A stretch of 64,000 bases of DNA from Palsa-504 sp963739615 (lineage in GTDB: Bacteria; Actinomycetota; Actinomycetes; Streptosporangiales; Streptosporangiaceae). Below, piece after piece: positions 50,891-61,400 of this stretch. The position numbers were made by a program, and so were the translations under genes. Each line of letters opens with the position of its first letter. Positions within the stretch are counted from its first letter, which is position 1. The stretch covers positions 208,904 through 272,903 of the forward strand of contig CAVUBD010000033.1 of assembly GCA_963739615.1 (NCBI GenBank). The letters run 5' to 3'. Under the pieces are notes generated by a model. That model did no database searches, was not told the origin of the DNA, and worked only from the letters and a program-made list of their open reading frames with translations.

Positions 50891-52123
50891 TCAGGCCTGG
50901 GACAGCAAGGTGAGCAGCGCGTGGTGGTAGGCGGCCTGAACGAGCGGTATTGAGCCCAGCGCGATCTGCTCGTCGGTGCCATGCAGTCCGCGGTACTCGA
51001 CACCGAACCCGGCGGTGGCCGGGATGCCGAGCCCGGCGAGGTAGTTGCCGATGTTGGACGGCCCGGCGACCTTCGCGCTCACCAGCACTCCGGCCGCGCT
51101 GGCGCCGGCAAGCAGCGCGGCGCGCAGCGGTTCGTGCTCCCCGAGCGCGAACGCGGGCCAGCGGGTCGTGACCTCCACGTCAGTCAGCTGGGTGCCAGGC
51201 CAGGCAGCGTCCACCTCCGCGGTGGCAGCCCGCAGCATGTCCGCGGCGGCCTGGGCGTCCAGCGACGGAGTGAGGCGGACGTCGACGTTGAACGTGCACA
51301 GGTCCGGGACGGTCGAATACCCCTGGCCGCCGCTGATCGCGGTGACGGTCAGCTTGGCTGGCAACGGGAAACCGGGGCCGGGTGGTCCTGGGAGCGGCGT
51401 CTTCTCCAGGCGGGAGATCAGCTCGGCCGCCTTGGCGATGGCTGACGGGAGGGTCTTGCTGGCCCCGGAATGCCCGGCGATGCCGTGGACGTGCAGGCGG
51501 GCGCGGAGCACTCCCCGGCCGCCGGTCACGACGTGATCCAGGCCGGGATAGCCGATCATCACCCCGTCTACCCGGCCGGGAGGCGCGTGCTCAAGGAAGG
51601 CCTTCGCGCCGCCGAACGCGCCGGTGTGCTCATCGACGTCGAACAGCAGCAGAACGCTGCCTGACCAGCGGGCCGACGTGCGCTGGAGCCGGGCCGCGAC
51701 GTGCGCGAAGATGGCCGCCCCGGCCTTGGAGTCCGCGGACCCTCGCCCGTGCAGCCACCCGCTGGTGATCTGCCCGGAGGCCGGCGGGTAGATCCAGGCG
51801 TTCTCGTCACCGAACGGGGCGGTATCCAGGCAGGCGTCAAGCACGTACCGGGGCCCGGGTCCGTTCCCGGTGACTTCGCTGGCCAGCGCGACCGTCATCC
51901 CTCCCGTCCCGGCCAGCCGGCGGCAAGGCAGGCCGTGCCCGTCCAGCCAGGACGCCATGCAGTCCAGCACCGGATCGTACGGGTCGATGCCGCCGCGGCT
52001 TGGGATACGCACCAGGTCCTGGATGAGCTTGACCACCGCGTCGTGGTCCTCGCGGGCAGCCTGCAGCGGACCTGGATCTCCAGGCATGCTGCCATCGTCG
52101 CGGCTCATGCTCGCGGTTGACAT
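50891..52123 (-). CDS. M20 family metallopeptidase (ArgE/DapE/CPG2-like)
   Basis: A 410-residue zinc amidohydrolase/peptidase. The metal ligands and active-site motifs are visible: DACLDTAPFGDENAW, WLHGRGSADSKAGAAIF, VDEHTGAF with the general-base Glu, and GRGVLRARLHVHGIAGHSGA of the dimerisation domain, then GVEYRGLHGTDEQIAL. The substrate (acyl-amino acid or dipeptide) is unknown. Start candidates at 52123, 52108 and 52087 exist; since a divergent gene begins 2 bases away, a downstream start is more likely. Confidence 0.87.
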   Translation of the reverse strand: MSTASMSRDDGSMPGDPGPLQAAREDHDAVVKLIQDLVRIPSRGGIDPYDPVLDCMASWLDGHGLPCRRLAGTGGMTVALASEVTGNGPGPRYVLDACLDTAPFGDENAWIYPPASGQITSGWLHGRGSADSKAGAAIFAHVAARLQRTSARWSGSVLLLFDVDEHTGAFGGAKAFLEHAPPGRVDGVMIGYPGLDHVVTGGRGVLRARLHVHGIAGHSGASKTLPSAIAKAAELISRLEKTPLPGPPGPGFPLPAKLTVTAISGGQGYSTVPDLCTFNVDVRLTPSLDAQAAADMLRAATAEVDAAWPGTQLTDVEVTTRWPAFALGEHEPLRAALLAGASAAGVLVSAKVAGPSNIGNYLAGLGIPATAGFGVEYRGLHGTDEQIALGSIPLVQAAYHHALLTLLSQA

Positions 52124-52125
52124 AG

Positions 52126-53037
52126 TTGAGTGACGAGAGCAAAGGGGGCTCGGCGACGCTGATGGCTGGGCATGACCGCCTTCTCACCGAGATGAGCGCG
52201 CTGGGACGGGCCAGCGGCATCGCCTCGGTCCGCCGGATGTCCGGTGGGTACGTGGCGGATGTCTGGGAGGTCGGCTACCAGGACGGTACCCGCGTGGTCG
52301 GCAAGACCGTGACGTGTGCGCCCGCCGGGTTGTTCCGGGCCGAGGCCGACAGCCTGGCCGCGCTGCGCGCCACCGGTCACGTGGAAACCCCCGCGGTCCT
52401 CGCGGCCACCAGCCAGCTGCTGATGCTGGAGGCGCTCGCGCCCCGTGAAGACAGCGAGGCCTCCTGGCAGGCGTTCGCGCACGACCTGGCCGCGCTGCAT
52501 CGCGGCACCGTCCACGAGACGTTCGGCTGGGTCAGCGACGGGTACCTCGGCCGGGTTGTCCAGCGCAACCCGTGGACCGCCGACGGGCATGCGTTCTTCG
52601 CGGAGCACCGGGTGCTCAGGTACCTGGATGAGCCGCTGGTCCAGCAGGTGCTCACGAGTGCTGACCGGCGCGCCGTGGAGCGCTTCTGCGACAGGCTGAC
52701 GGGGATCGTCCCGGTGATGCCCGCCGTCTTGACCCACGGCGACCTGTGGTCCGGGAACCTGCTCAGCCGGGACGGCCGCATCGCCGTTATCGATCCCGCC
52801 GTCTCCTACACCTGGGCCGAGGTCGACCTGTCCATGCTGCGAGGCTGCCAGCGGCCGGCGGCCTCGGACCGTTTCTTCGACGTCTACCAGGAACTGAACC
52901 CGTCCCCGCCGGGGTGGGCTGAGCGCATGCCGTTCCTTCATGTGCGCGAGCTGCTGAGCGCCATGGCGCACATGGGCGACGCCGATGGCGGCGCGCATCG
53001 CCTGCGCCGTATCCTCAGTCCCTTCTACCCCCGGTGA
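52126..53037 (+). CDS. Fructosamine-kinase-like / aminoglycoside phosphotransferase family protein
   Basis: A protein of 303 residues with the fold of APH kinases: RRMSGGYVADVWEV, VVGKTV (Lys), FRAEADSLAAL, catalytic LTHGDLWSGNLL (Asp/Asn) and AVIDPAVSYTWAEVDLSML. This order is closest to fructosamine-3-kinase-like proteins, which phosphorylate ketosamine products of glycation. The TTG start at 52126 has no ribosome site; ATG at 52162 is likely. Divergent from the M20 peptidase, a plausible pair for glycated-peptide repair, which is inference. Confidence 0.85.
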   Translation: MSDESKGGSATLMAGHDRLLTEMSALGRASGIASVRRMSGGYVADVWEVGYQDGTRVVGKTVTCAPAGLFRAEADSLAALRATGHVETPAVLAATSQLLMLEALAPREDSEASWQAFAHDLAALHRGTVHETFGWVSDGYLGRVVQRNPWTADGHAFFAEHRVLRYLDEPLVQQVLTSADRRAVERFCDRLTGIVPVMPAVLTHGDLWSGNLLSRDGRIAVIDPAVSYTWAEVDLSMLRGCQRPAASDRFFDVYQELNPSPPGWAERMPFLHVRELLSAMAHMGDADGGAHRLRRILSPFYPR

Positions 53038-53063
53038 GCGACGGCGGGTCACGGCCGGGCGAG

Positions 53064-54710
53064 CTAGCCGGGGAGGGCTGAGAGCGTGCCCACGATGGTG
53101 TCGCGGGAGAAATCCTCGATCTCGGCCGCGAGGTCGCTGGCCTGCGATGATCCGTGGTAGCGAGACCGGGCTAGTTCAGCCCGGACCGTCTCCAGGCGTT
53201 GGGGGAACGGGTCGATCCGCATGCCGGGAGGCAAGGCCAGCACGACAGAGAGCGCTGGTCGTGCCCCGTCGAGTTCCCCCACCCGCAGGCGGGCCGTAGC
53301 CAGCTCGATCTGGGCCAGCATGCGCAGCTCGAAGCCGTGGTCCTCACCTTCCTCCGGCCCGGCCTCATACAGCTCCCTCGCGTGTTCGAGCTCGGCGATC
53401 GCGTCGCGCTCGGCGCCGGGGATCTCCAGGAGGGTGGAGCCAGCCAGGTAGGACTGACTCGCCCGGGAGAACCCGAACTCGCCGCCGAACTCCAGCAGGT
53501 CATCCTCGTTCCGCCGGTCGCGGGCGTCGCGAGCCTGCCTGATCGCGTGGCGGGCCATGTCGGCATCGCCCATTCGGGCTGCTGCCCGGCCGTACTTGAG
53601 GTGAAGCTGTGCGGCGTTCGGGCCGGCGTCCAGGTAACGCAGGCCGCTTCCGGCAAGGTCGCGGGCCTGCCTGGGACGGTTATGCCAGTGCGCGACAGCG
53701 GCGAGATCAGCCCGGAGCTTGGCCATGAGCGGCTTGTGGTCGATCGCGATCGCGTACGCCCACCCGGCGCGGATCAGCTCCTCGGACGCGTACGGGTGAC
53801 CGAGGTCATCGGCGGCCGCCGCCATCAGGCAGTTCAGGCAGCCCAGCAGCAAGTACAGGTCCGTCTGATCGCGTGGCCACAGCCGCCGGTCAAGCGCCGC
53901 GTACATCCGGTCCCGGACCCGTCGCATGTCCTGGAACAACCGGAAGGACTCGCCGGTCATGTAGTCACGCGACAGCCTGATCACATCGCTGCGCAGCTGC
54001 TCCAGGGTGGCGTCCCCGATGTCGCGCTGCTCGGCTTGCTCGGCGCGCTCGCTCCCGTCGTGCGCGGCCATCTCCACCTCTCGTCCGACCAGGGAACCGC
54101 TCGAAACGATCTCCTGGAACCAACGGTAGGTGACAGATGGCGCTCCTGGTGAGGCGGGCATGACCTGGTACCCCGGCGGCCCGGCAGTGACGGACTGCCC
54201 GTCGCCGTCCGCCCCGGGCGCTGAGAATGGCCCGGCCGGCGGAGAAGCGGGTGCCGATGTGGCCGTCTGGCTCGTGCCCAGTCGACCGGGACTGTATTTA
54301 TCGAGAATGAGGAGGTCGGCCGGGGGGAGGTGCTCGCGGTCGGATAGGTCGATTAGGTCGGTGACGGCGCAGCCGTAGACGGCGGCGAGCAGGGCGAGCA
54401 GGTAGGGAGTGGGCCGGCGGCCGGAGGGGCTGGCGCCATGGCCGGGCCAGTTCTCGTGCTCGCACAGGTGCGGCGCGGTCATCCCGGCGAACCCGCCAGG
54501 ATCGAGGCCGGTGTCGCCGCGGAACTCGTTGATCCGGCTGGCGGTATCGCGCAGGCTCCAGCCGTAGGCTTCCCGCCAGGCGGCACGGGGCCGCAGCTGG
54601 TAGCGGCGGGCGAACTCGGCGGCGATGTCCCGGTAGTCCAGGCCCAGCTTGCGCATCTTCTCCCGCAGCTGCTGCTTTTCTTGCCGCAGGCTGGTCTTGG
54701 CGTACGGCAT
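53064..54710 (-). CDS. XRE-type HTH protein with TPR-like C-terminal domain
   Basis: A 548-residue protein. The N-terminus (REKMRKLGLDYRDIAAEFARRYQLRPRAAWREAYGWSLRDTASRIN) is a helix-turn-helix of a type frequent in Streptosporangiales regulators, and a linker of 130 residues follows. The C-terminal half is helical repeats (GSGLRYLDAGPNAAQLHLKYGRAAARMGDADMARHAIRQARDARD), TPR-like. It is the kind of transcriptional/translational regulator that is often linked to Nudix, SAV2177 methyltransferase and anti-sigma-like genes, as here. Binding sites unknown. Confidence 0.75.
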   Translation of the reverse strand: MPYAKTSLRQEKQQLREKMRKLGLDYRDIAAEFARRYQLRPRAAWREAYGWSLRDTASRINEFRGDTGLDPGGFAGMTAPHLCEHENWPGHGASPSGRRPTPYLLALLAAVYGCAVTDLIDLSDREHLPPADLLILDKYSPGRLGTSQTATSAPASPPAGPFSAPGADGDGQSVTAGPPGYQVMPASPGAPSVTYRWFQEIVSSGSLVGREVEMAAHDGSERAEQAEQRDIGDATLEQLRSDVIRLSRDYMTGESFRLFQDMRRVRDRMYAALDRRLWPRDQTDLYLLLGCLNCLMAAAADDLGHPYASEELIRAGWAYAIAIDHKPLMAKLRADLAAVAHWHNRPRQARDLAGSGLRYLDAGPNAAQLHLKYGRAAARMGDADMARHAIRQARDARDRRNEDDLLEFGGEFGFSRASQSYLAGSTLLEIPGAERDAIAELEHARELYEAGPEEGEDHGFELRMLAQIELATARLRVGELDGARPALSVVLALPPGMRIDPFPQRLETVRAELARSRYHGSSQASDLAAEIEDFSRDTIVGTLSALPG

Positions 54711-54983
54711 CGGCGAGGCCTCCGGATCGGCCGGGCAGGCGGGCGGGCGAGTAGGTCTGGTTCTAGCGTAACTACCTGTCCGCGTCCCATGACGGGAATC
54801 GCAGCGTGCCCGGCTGCGGGACTGGGAAGGCGCCGCTTCGTCTGTGGCTGGCCGCGCAGGTCAACGGCCGTGTCCGGGTGGGAACGACAGCTTCCCGCGG
54901 CGGGGACTGACAAGGCCGCCCAGGCGCCGTCAGGCTGGAAACCACGCCAGGCCGGTCCACTCAGGCTGGCGGGAAAGGACGCC

Positions 54984-55586
54984 ATGACCACCAAGCCATC
55001 AGATGCCCCAGGCCTGCCTCTGCTGCCCGTGCCAGAGCTTCCGGTCCGGACATCAGGCAAGCCGAACGAGGGACCGGTCACGTTTACCACCGGGCATCAC
55101 TTCACCGCGGCGGGCGGTGACGATGCGCGCGAGCTGGCCGAGGCGGCCACCGCCCTGTTCGCCGCCCAGCTGTCCGCCCAGCTGCGGGCCGCCCGCCAGC
55201 ACCCGATGATCATCTGCGACAAGACCATCGCCAACGTCCTGGCCTACGCCTGGATCGTGCTGGAAACCCCGCCGCGCAGCCGCGCCGCCGTCACCCTGGA
55301 CGCCATGAACACGTTCTGCCGCGCCTGGGCGGGCACCTACGACGCCGTGTTCTACTGCTGCGACCGGTTCAGCCAGCACCAGCAGGGCGACCCCTACCGG
55401 GCCAAGGTGCTGGACCTGCAGTCAGCCGCGGACCGGGTTGTCCGCTCCACCTGCGCAAGCGTCGGACAGAACGTCATCGACATCCCGCCCGGCATGACCA
55501 CGGCCGAACGCGTCCGCTGGATCGCCGCCCGGCTGGCCAAGCTCGGCATCACCGCTCGCCCGACGGCGGTCGGCCCAGCAAGGTGA
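54984..55586 (+). CDS. AAA/NadR-kinase-like protein without P-loop
   Basis: A 200-residue protein. Its middle (PMIICDKTIANVLAYAWIVLE, MNTFCRAWAGTYDAVFYCCDRFSQHQQGDPYRAKVLDLQ, VGQNVIDIPPGMTTAERVRW) follows the C-terminal two-thirds of AAA_28/NadR-type nucleotide-binding proteins, but no Walker A motif is present at the N-terminus or upstream in any frame. It is either truncated or a degenerate family member. The ATG at 54984 is preceded by GGGAAAGGA. Convergent with the Nudix gene (38-base overlap). Confidence 0.5.
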   Translation: MTTKPSDAPGLPLLPVPELPVRTSGKPNEGPVTFTTGHHFTAAGGDDARELAEAATALFAAQLSAQLRAARQHPMIICDKTIANVLAYAWIVLETPPRSRAAVTLDAMNTFCRAWAGTYDAVFYCCDRFSQHQQGDPYRAKVLDLQSAADRVVRSTCASVGQNVIDIPPGMTTAERVRWIAARLAKLGITARPTAVGPAR

Positions 55587-56073
55587 GTTCATCCTCATGG
55601 CCGGGTTCGTAGCGGACCGGGCTGCCTGGCTCCTGGAAATGGATGGCATAGGGAGCCCCGGCCTGCCAGGCGCGCAGCCCGGCCCACGTGTACGCGACCA
55701 GGTCCTCCGGAGGGTCGGCCGGGTCGATCCACGCCAGTTCGGAGTGCTTGGTCGGCTCCTGGTTGACCGGGTTGCCATCCCAGCCGGGGGCAGCGGCGAA
55801 GAACCACCCGATGCGCGCCTGGCCGCCCGGCCCGCGGTGATGCACCACGGTGACGCACCGCACCAGGTCCGGGGCCAGTTTGACGCCGGTTTCCTCGGCC
55901 GCCTCACGGATGGCGGCGTCGCTGACCGTTTCTCCCTCATCGACGTGCCCGGACGGGGGGCACAAGAGCCCGGCCGCGTAGGCGGCGCCAGGCGACCGCC
56001 GGAGCATGAGCAGCTTGCCGTCCCGCTCCAGCAGCATGTACGCGTCCACCGGCACGCGCAGCCGACCCGTCAT
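55549..56073 (-). CDS. Nudix hydrolase
   Basis: A 174-residue pyrophosphatase. The Nudix box is intact: GHVDEGETVSDAAIREAAEETGV (G-x5-E-x7-REUXEEXGU), following AYMLLERDGKLLMLRRSPGAAY, and ARIGWFFAAAPGWDG supports a nucleotide-type substrate. ATG at 56073. The 3' end overlaps the preceding gene (opposite strand) by 38 bases. Substrate unknown. Confidence 0.9.
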   Translation of the reverse strand: MTGRLRVPVDAYMLLERDGKLLMLRRSPGAAYAAGLLCPPSGHVDEGETVSDAAIREAAEETGVKLAPDLVRCVTVVHHRGPGGQARIGWFFAAAPGWDGNPVNQEPTKHSELAWIDPADPPEDLVAYTWAGLRAWQAGAPYAIHFQEPGSPVRYEPGHEDELTLLGRPPSGER

Positions 56074-56363
56074 CTAGAACTCCTCGTCATCCCCCAGCGG
56101 CATATGCGCCCGGAAACCCTACCGTTCCGAGCCGGGCAGTGCAGGAATCCGGCCCACGCGGGTATTCGGCGCTCAAGACCGGGAACCACACGTTCCCGCG
56201 ACAGGGAGTGATGTGCTGGTCACATGCCTGCCAGGGTGGGTAACAGCCCAGTCCATCCGGCCGTGACCACGGCCGCGAGCACGCGGCTCGTCCAGACGGC
56301 GCCTTGTGCGACCCCCCGCGGGGCCGGACCGTCGCTGAGGCATCAAAGAGGAGGGAAGCAATC

Positions 56364-57206
56364 GTGGCCGGAACCGGGCCCAGGCAGCAGGAACCCGACG
56401 GCGCGAACATCGCGCGCGTCTATGACTACCTGCTGGGCGGGTCGCACAACTTCCCCGCCGACCGGACCGCAGCCGAGGACTTCTGTGCCCGATGGCCGGA
56501 GGCCCCGGCCACCATGCGGGCCAACCGCGCGTTCCTCGGCCGGGCGGTTCGCTACCTGGCCGGGCAGGCTGGCATACGGCAGTTCCTCGATATCGGCTCT
56601 GGCATCCCGACCATGGGCAACGCCCACGAGATCGCCCAGGACATCGCGCCAGGATCACGCATCGCCTACGTCGACTACGACGAGGTTGCCGTGCTGCACA
56701 GCCGGGCCATCCTGGCCGGCAACCAGGACGCCATCGCGATCCAGGCGAACCTGCGCGCGCCCCGCGAGATCCTGGACCATCCAGCGCTCAGTACCTTCCT
56801 GGACCTGTCCCAGCCGGTCGCGCTGCTGCTGGTGGCGGTGCTGCACTTCTTTCCCAACGGGGAAGACCCGGCCAGTCTGGTCGCCGTGCTCCGCGGCGCG
56901 CTAGCACCTGGCAGCTACCTGGTGATCAGCCACGGCACCACCGACGTCCAGCCGCAGCACGTCGCGGACGCGATGGCGCACTACGACCAGACCACCGCCC
57001 CGTTCCAGCCCCGCGGCTACCCCGACGTGCTGCGGTTCTTCGGCGGCTATGACCTGATCGAGCCTGGTCTCGTGCACGTCCCCCTGTGGAGGCCTGATAC
57101 CCCCGAAGACGCCGACCGGCCCGAGCAGGCAGCCGCCTACGGCGGAGTGGGACGCAAGCCAAGCCCCCATGCAGGCAGCGCACCGTCCCTCCGCCAGGAG
57201 CAGTGA
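56364..57206 (+). CDS. SAV2177-type (DUF574) SAM-dependent methyltransferase
   Basis: A 280-residue methyltransferase typical of actinomycetes. The N-terminus contains ANIARVYDYLLGGSHNFPADR, then FLDIGSGIPTMGNAHEIAQ (SAM site), VAYVDYDEVAVLHS-like YVDYDEVAVLHSRAIL, and VALLLVAVLHFFPN. The GTG at 56364 has GAGGAGGG upstream, better than the earlier ATG at 56304. The substrate is unknown. The ATP-binding gene begins at the next base, so the two are one operon. Confidence 0.92.
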   Translation: MAGTGPRQQEPDGANIARVYDYLLGGSHNFPADRTAAEDFCARWPEAPATMRANRAFLGRAVRYLAGQAGIRQFLDIGSGIPTMGNAHEIAQDIAPGSRIAYVDYDEVAVLHSRAILAGNQDAIAIQANLRAPREILDHPALSTFLDLSQPVALLLVAVLHFFPNGEDPASLVAVLRGALAPGSYLVISHGTTDVQPQHVADAMAHYDQTTAPFQPRGYPDVLRFFGGYDLIEPGLVHVPLWRPDTPEDADRPEQAAAYGGVGRKPSPHAGSAPSLRQEQ

Positions 57207-57635
57207 ATGCCGCCAGCTGCTACCCGAGAGCGCCGGGCAACTTGCCGGCTCCGTCGCGACCCGGCCCAGGTCGGCCAGGCGCGGCGGTTCGTCCACGAGA
57301 GCCTGGCCCGGTGGGGCCTATATGACTACATCGAATACACGGTCCTTATCATCAGCGAACTGGTGACCAACGCGCTGCGGCACGGGACCGGGACCATCAG
57401 CATCCAGCTATCCCGCGCCGAGCACGACCTCCGGATCGAGGTACACGATCATGGTCCCGGACGCCCGGTCCGGCGCCATGCCGGAGCCGGCGACGAAGGT
57501 GGCCGGGGCCTGGAAGTCATCGACGGCCTCATCGGCATGCACTACGGCCACCGTGGCTGCACCGACGACGACACCGGCCCCGGCAAGACGGTATACGTCG
57601 TCATGAGCCTCATCGCGACCAAGACAGGCAGATGA
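57207..57635 (+). CDS. ATP-binding anti-sigma-type (HATPase, RsbW-like) protein
   Basis: A 142-residue protein with the GHKL/HATPase fold: N-box ELVTNALRHG, G1 HDHGPGRPV, and GGRGLEVIDGL. This family in actinomycetes acts as anti-sigma factor/regulatory kinase or ATPase, often beside SAV2177-type methyltransferases. ATG directly follows the methyltransferase stop. Partner unknown. Confidence 0.87.
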   Translation: MPPAATRERRATCRLRRDPAQVGQARRFVHESLARWGLYDYIEYTVLIISELVTNALRHGTGTISIQLSRAEHDLRIEVHDHGPGRPVRRHAGAGDEGGRGLEVIDGLIGMHYGHRGCTDDDTGPGKTVYVVMSLIATKTGR

Positions 57636-57685
57636 TCCGCATGTCCACCTCCCGACACTCCTGTTGGTCGCTAGGGTCGTGGCCT

Positions 57686-58226
57686 GTGGACCGGATCGCG
57701 ATTGTCGGCTGCGGCGGCAGCGGGAAGTCCCGCCTGGCCCGCTCACTCGGCGACACGCTCGTACACCTGGACGGCCTGTACTACGACCGGGACTGGAAGC
57801 CGCTGGACAAGGAGCAGTTCGCGGCCCTGCAGCGGGACCTGGTGGCTGCGTCGCGATGGATCATCGACGGCAACTACGCCTCCAGCCTGCCGATCCGCCT
57901 CCAGGCCGCCGATACGGTCATCTTCCTGGACCTGCCCGCCTGGGCCTGCCTGTGGGGGCATCGTCCAGCGGCGGCTCCGGCACGGCGGAGGGCAGCACGA
58001 CGCGATTGGTGTCTACGACCGGATCACCTGGAATTTCATCCGCTACATCGCCGGATACCGCAAGCAGATGGCCCCGCGCGTCCGCCAGCTCATCGCCGAT
58101 CACGCCGGGGACGCCCAGGTAGTGGTGCTGCGCAGCCGCCGCGTCGCGCGGCGATACCTCGTAGGCGTCGCCGCGCCTCGGTCCGCCGCTGCTTCGGCGG
58201 TGGCTGCCGGTGAGGAACGCATCTAA
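57686..58226 (+). pseudogene. P-loop kinase (adenylate-kinase-like, topology modulation type) with a frameshift
   Basis: GTG start at 57686. DRIAIVGCGGSGKSRLARSLG (P-loop), LVHLDGLYYDRDW and WIIDGNYASSLPIRLQAADTVIFLDLPAWACLWG run in one frame; then IVQRRLRHGGGQHDAIGV and YDRITWNFIRYIAGYRKQMA follow in the next. A run of five G at about 57952 has one base too many. Without it the protein is about 180 residues of the small-kinase family. Either a sequencing indel or decay. Confidence 0.72.
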
Positions 58227-58481
58227 CCTTCACCGATCCTCGCGCAGATCCGGGGCGCGCTGTTTGTTTCATTTCTGCATCATGCGCCTATGGATCGAAC
58301 GACGACCGTCGGCACAGTCAGCTCATGAATAACACGGCGCAGGCGGTGGAGTTGATCATGGATGCCGCCAAAATGAGCGGATCGGGTGCGTAAACCTACC
58401 CTTCTCGCCGAGGGTCTCATCAACGTCCAGTATACCTAACTCTGATAACACACGTATCGATTCGCTGTCGTTGGATGCGAA
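58227..58481. promoter_or_regulatory. Region upstream of pglW
   Basis: A 255-base geneless, A/T-richer stretch that should hold the promoter of the Pgl operon. No certain -35/-10 pair or repeat was found. Confidence 0.4.
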
Positions 58482-61400
58482 ATGCCCACAGTCCTGGAAG
58501 GATTCCCTTCAGCGTCGGGCGATACGAAGAGATGGGCGTTGATGGGCGGGGTGTCACACCGATGGCAGGGCTGGAAGTCGGATTTTCCATGGGAAGAGGA
58601 CGCTCTCCGGCACATCAGGGAGCAGATGCCCGATGCGGAGCCGTACCGGGCCTGGCAGACGTTCACGTTCACCGCAGGCACCGGTCATGTACGCGAGGTT
58701 GACCTTTTAATAGCGACTCCAGGTGGGCTGTTCCTTATCGAAATCAAGAGCCATCCTGGCCGGGCCACGAACAATGGCGCCACCTGGCTTTTCCGTGACG
58801 AACGGACCCGGACGCTTGAGAACCCTCTGCATTTCACCGACCTGAAGGCGAAAGAACTTGCGGGTCAGCTCAGGCAAGCAGCCAGGGCGCTCAACGTCAG
58901 GCACCGGATTCCCCGCATTGAAGCCGCGGTCTTCCTCTCCGCGCCGAACCTGCGCTGTGACCTGGACGATTTTCAGCGGGCCCGTGTCTACGGTCGCGAT
59001 GGGCTTACCGGGCAGACCAAGCTTCCCGGTATCTGGCAGGGCTTGCTGAACCAGCCGCCGGGCAGCGAGCAGAACAGGGTGACGCCAGGTCTGTCCAAGG
59101 AGCTCGACAAGCTGCTGCGGAAGATCGGGATCCAGCGCCAGCACCAGCACGGGAAGATCGGCCCGTACGAGCTGGAGCCGCGCGCCTTCGACACGGGCCC
59201 GACCTGGGAGGACTACCTCGCCAGCAATCCCGCGCTGCCTGATGACCAGGTCCGCAGGGTCCGCATCTACCTGTCCGAGCTGGGCGCCACCAAGGAGGCG
59301 CGCGAGTCGACCCGCCGCGCGGCGCGGCGGGAGTACCTGGCGCTCCAGGGGATCTCCCACGACGGCATCGTCCGCGCCGAGCAGTACAGCGACGAGCACG
59401 ACGCAGGCCCGGCCGTCGTCTTCCGGCACGGCAAGAAGTGGCAGCGGCTGGACCAGTTCATGGCGGCGCACGACGGTGACCTGCCGATCGAGACGCGGGT
59501 GGAGATGGTCCGCCAGCTCGCCGAGGCCGTCGATCACGCCCACCGCCGCCACCTGTACCACCGGGCGCTCGCGGCCCGCTGCGTCTACGTGGAGCTGGAC
59601 GGCCGGTACCCGCGGCTGCGGATCTGCGACTGGCAGGTCGCGGCCAGGCCCGCGCACGGCACATCGGTCACGGCGACCGGCCCGGGCTCCAGCGGTCCCG
59701 GCGTCGTCTCGCTGGCCGCGCACATCGAGCGCTCGGCCGGGCCGTACCTGGCGCCGGAGTTCGGCAGCCCCGACGCGCCGCCTACCCAGCTCGACGTGTT
59801 CGGGCTCGGCGCGCTCAGCTACCTGATCCTCACCGGGCAGCCGCCCGCAGAGAGCCGCGCCGCGCTGGCCCAGCGGCTCGCCGCCGAGCGCGCCCTCACC
59901 CCGGCGGCCGAAGGCCTCACCGCCGTGATGGACCGGCTGATCCGCGGCGCCACCGCGGTCCAGCCCGCCGACCGCACCGAGTCGGTGCGGGACTTCCTCA
60001 GGGACCTCGATGACGTCGAAGACGAGCTGACTGCTCCGGAGCCAGCCGAGGAGCCGGATCCGCTGACGGCGGGCAAGGGCACAGTCGTCGGAAGCTGGGT
60101 CGTGGAGCGGGTGCTCGGCAAGGGTTCCACTGCACGGGCCCTGCTGGCCGACAAGGGAGGCGAGCGGCAGGTCCTCAAGGTGGCCCTCAGCGCCTCCGCC
60201 GCGCAGCGGCTCAGCTGGGAGGCGGCCACTCTCAGGAAGCTGACCGACTCCCGGGTAGTCCGGCTGATCGACGGGCCGTTCGAGGTGGCCGGGCGGATGG
60301 TGATCGTCCTGGATCGCGCGGGTGAGCGCACGCTCGCCGACGAGATCCGCCAGCAGGGCCCGCTGAGCATCGGCGAGCTGGAGAAGCTGGGCGAGGACCT
60401 GCTGCACGCGGTGCTCTACCTGGAGGAGGAGAAGGTCTGGCACCGCGATATCAAGCCGGACAACCTCGCGCTGCGCGAGGTGCCCCGCAAGGGCCGCCGC
60501 CTGGTCCTGTTCGACTTCTCGCTGGCCGGCGTCCCGGACAGCGAGATCGGCGTGGGCACCCCGGTCTACCTCGATCCGTTCCTGGGCACCGGCAACCGTC
60601 AAGGTTACGACCAGGCTGCCGAACGCTACGCGGTCGCGGTGACCCTGCACGAGATGGCCAGCGGCGAGCTGCCGTCCTGGGGGGACGGCCTGGTCGAGGC
60701 CAGCATGCTCGACCCGTCGGAGCATCTGCCGCACCTGGCCGAGGATTCTTTCGACCCGGTGCTGCGCGACCGGCTGGTGGAGTTCTTCGGCCGCGCGCTG
60801 CACCGCGATGCCGCCAGGCGGTTCGGCTCGCTCAAGGAGATGACCAGGGCCTGGACGGACGTCTTCCGGGGCCTGGACGAGACGCCGCCGCTCACCACCC
60901 GGCACACGATCACGCTGGATGACAGCGCCGAGCCAGACGAGGCCCGCGACGCTGCCGCCAAGACGGCCACCGCAGACACCCCGCTGGCCGCCGCGGGCCT
61001 GACCGCCCGCGCACTGTCCATCGCGCAGCAGCAACTCGGCGTCACCACCGTCGGCGAGCTGCTCCGGGTCCAGCCCAAGCGGATCATGCAGCTCCGCGGC
61101 ATCGGCATTATCCCCCGCAACGAACTGGTGCGGCGCGCCGGCCAGTGGCGCCGTCAGCTCGGCCTGACCGAGCTCGCAGGTATCACCGACAAGACATCAG
61201 ATGCCGAACGGTCCTCCGGTCAGCCGTCCCGCACTGCGTCACCACCCGGCGCGGACGCCACGCCGGAGGTGCCAACCACCGGAAGCCTGGACGAGGTCGC
61301 CCGGCAGCTCGTCCCCGGAGCGGGACACGGCGACGCCGAGACGGAAGCCATGCGGTCGGTCCTCGGCCTGCCTGATGCCCAGGGTCATCCGTCGCCCGTC

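Noticed and set aside
58707..61034. A 775-residue minus-strand frame antisense to pglW
   Set aside because: No homology-like features; composition is the usual shadow of a GC-rich gene.
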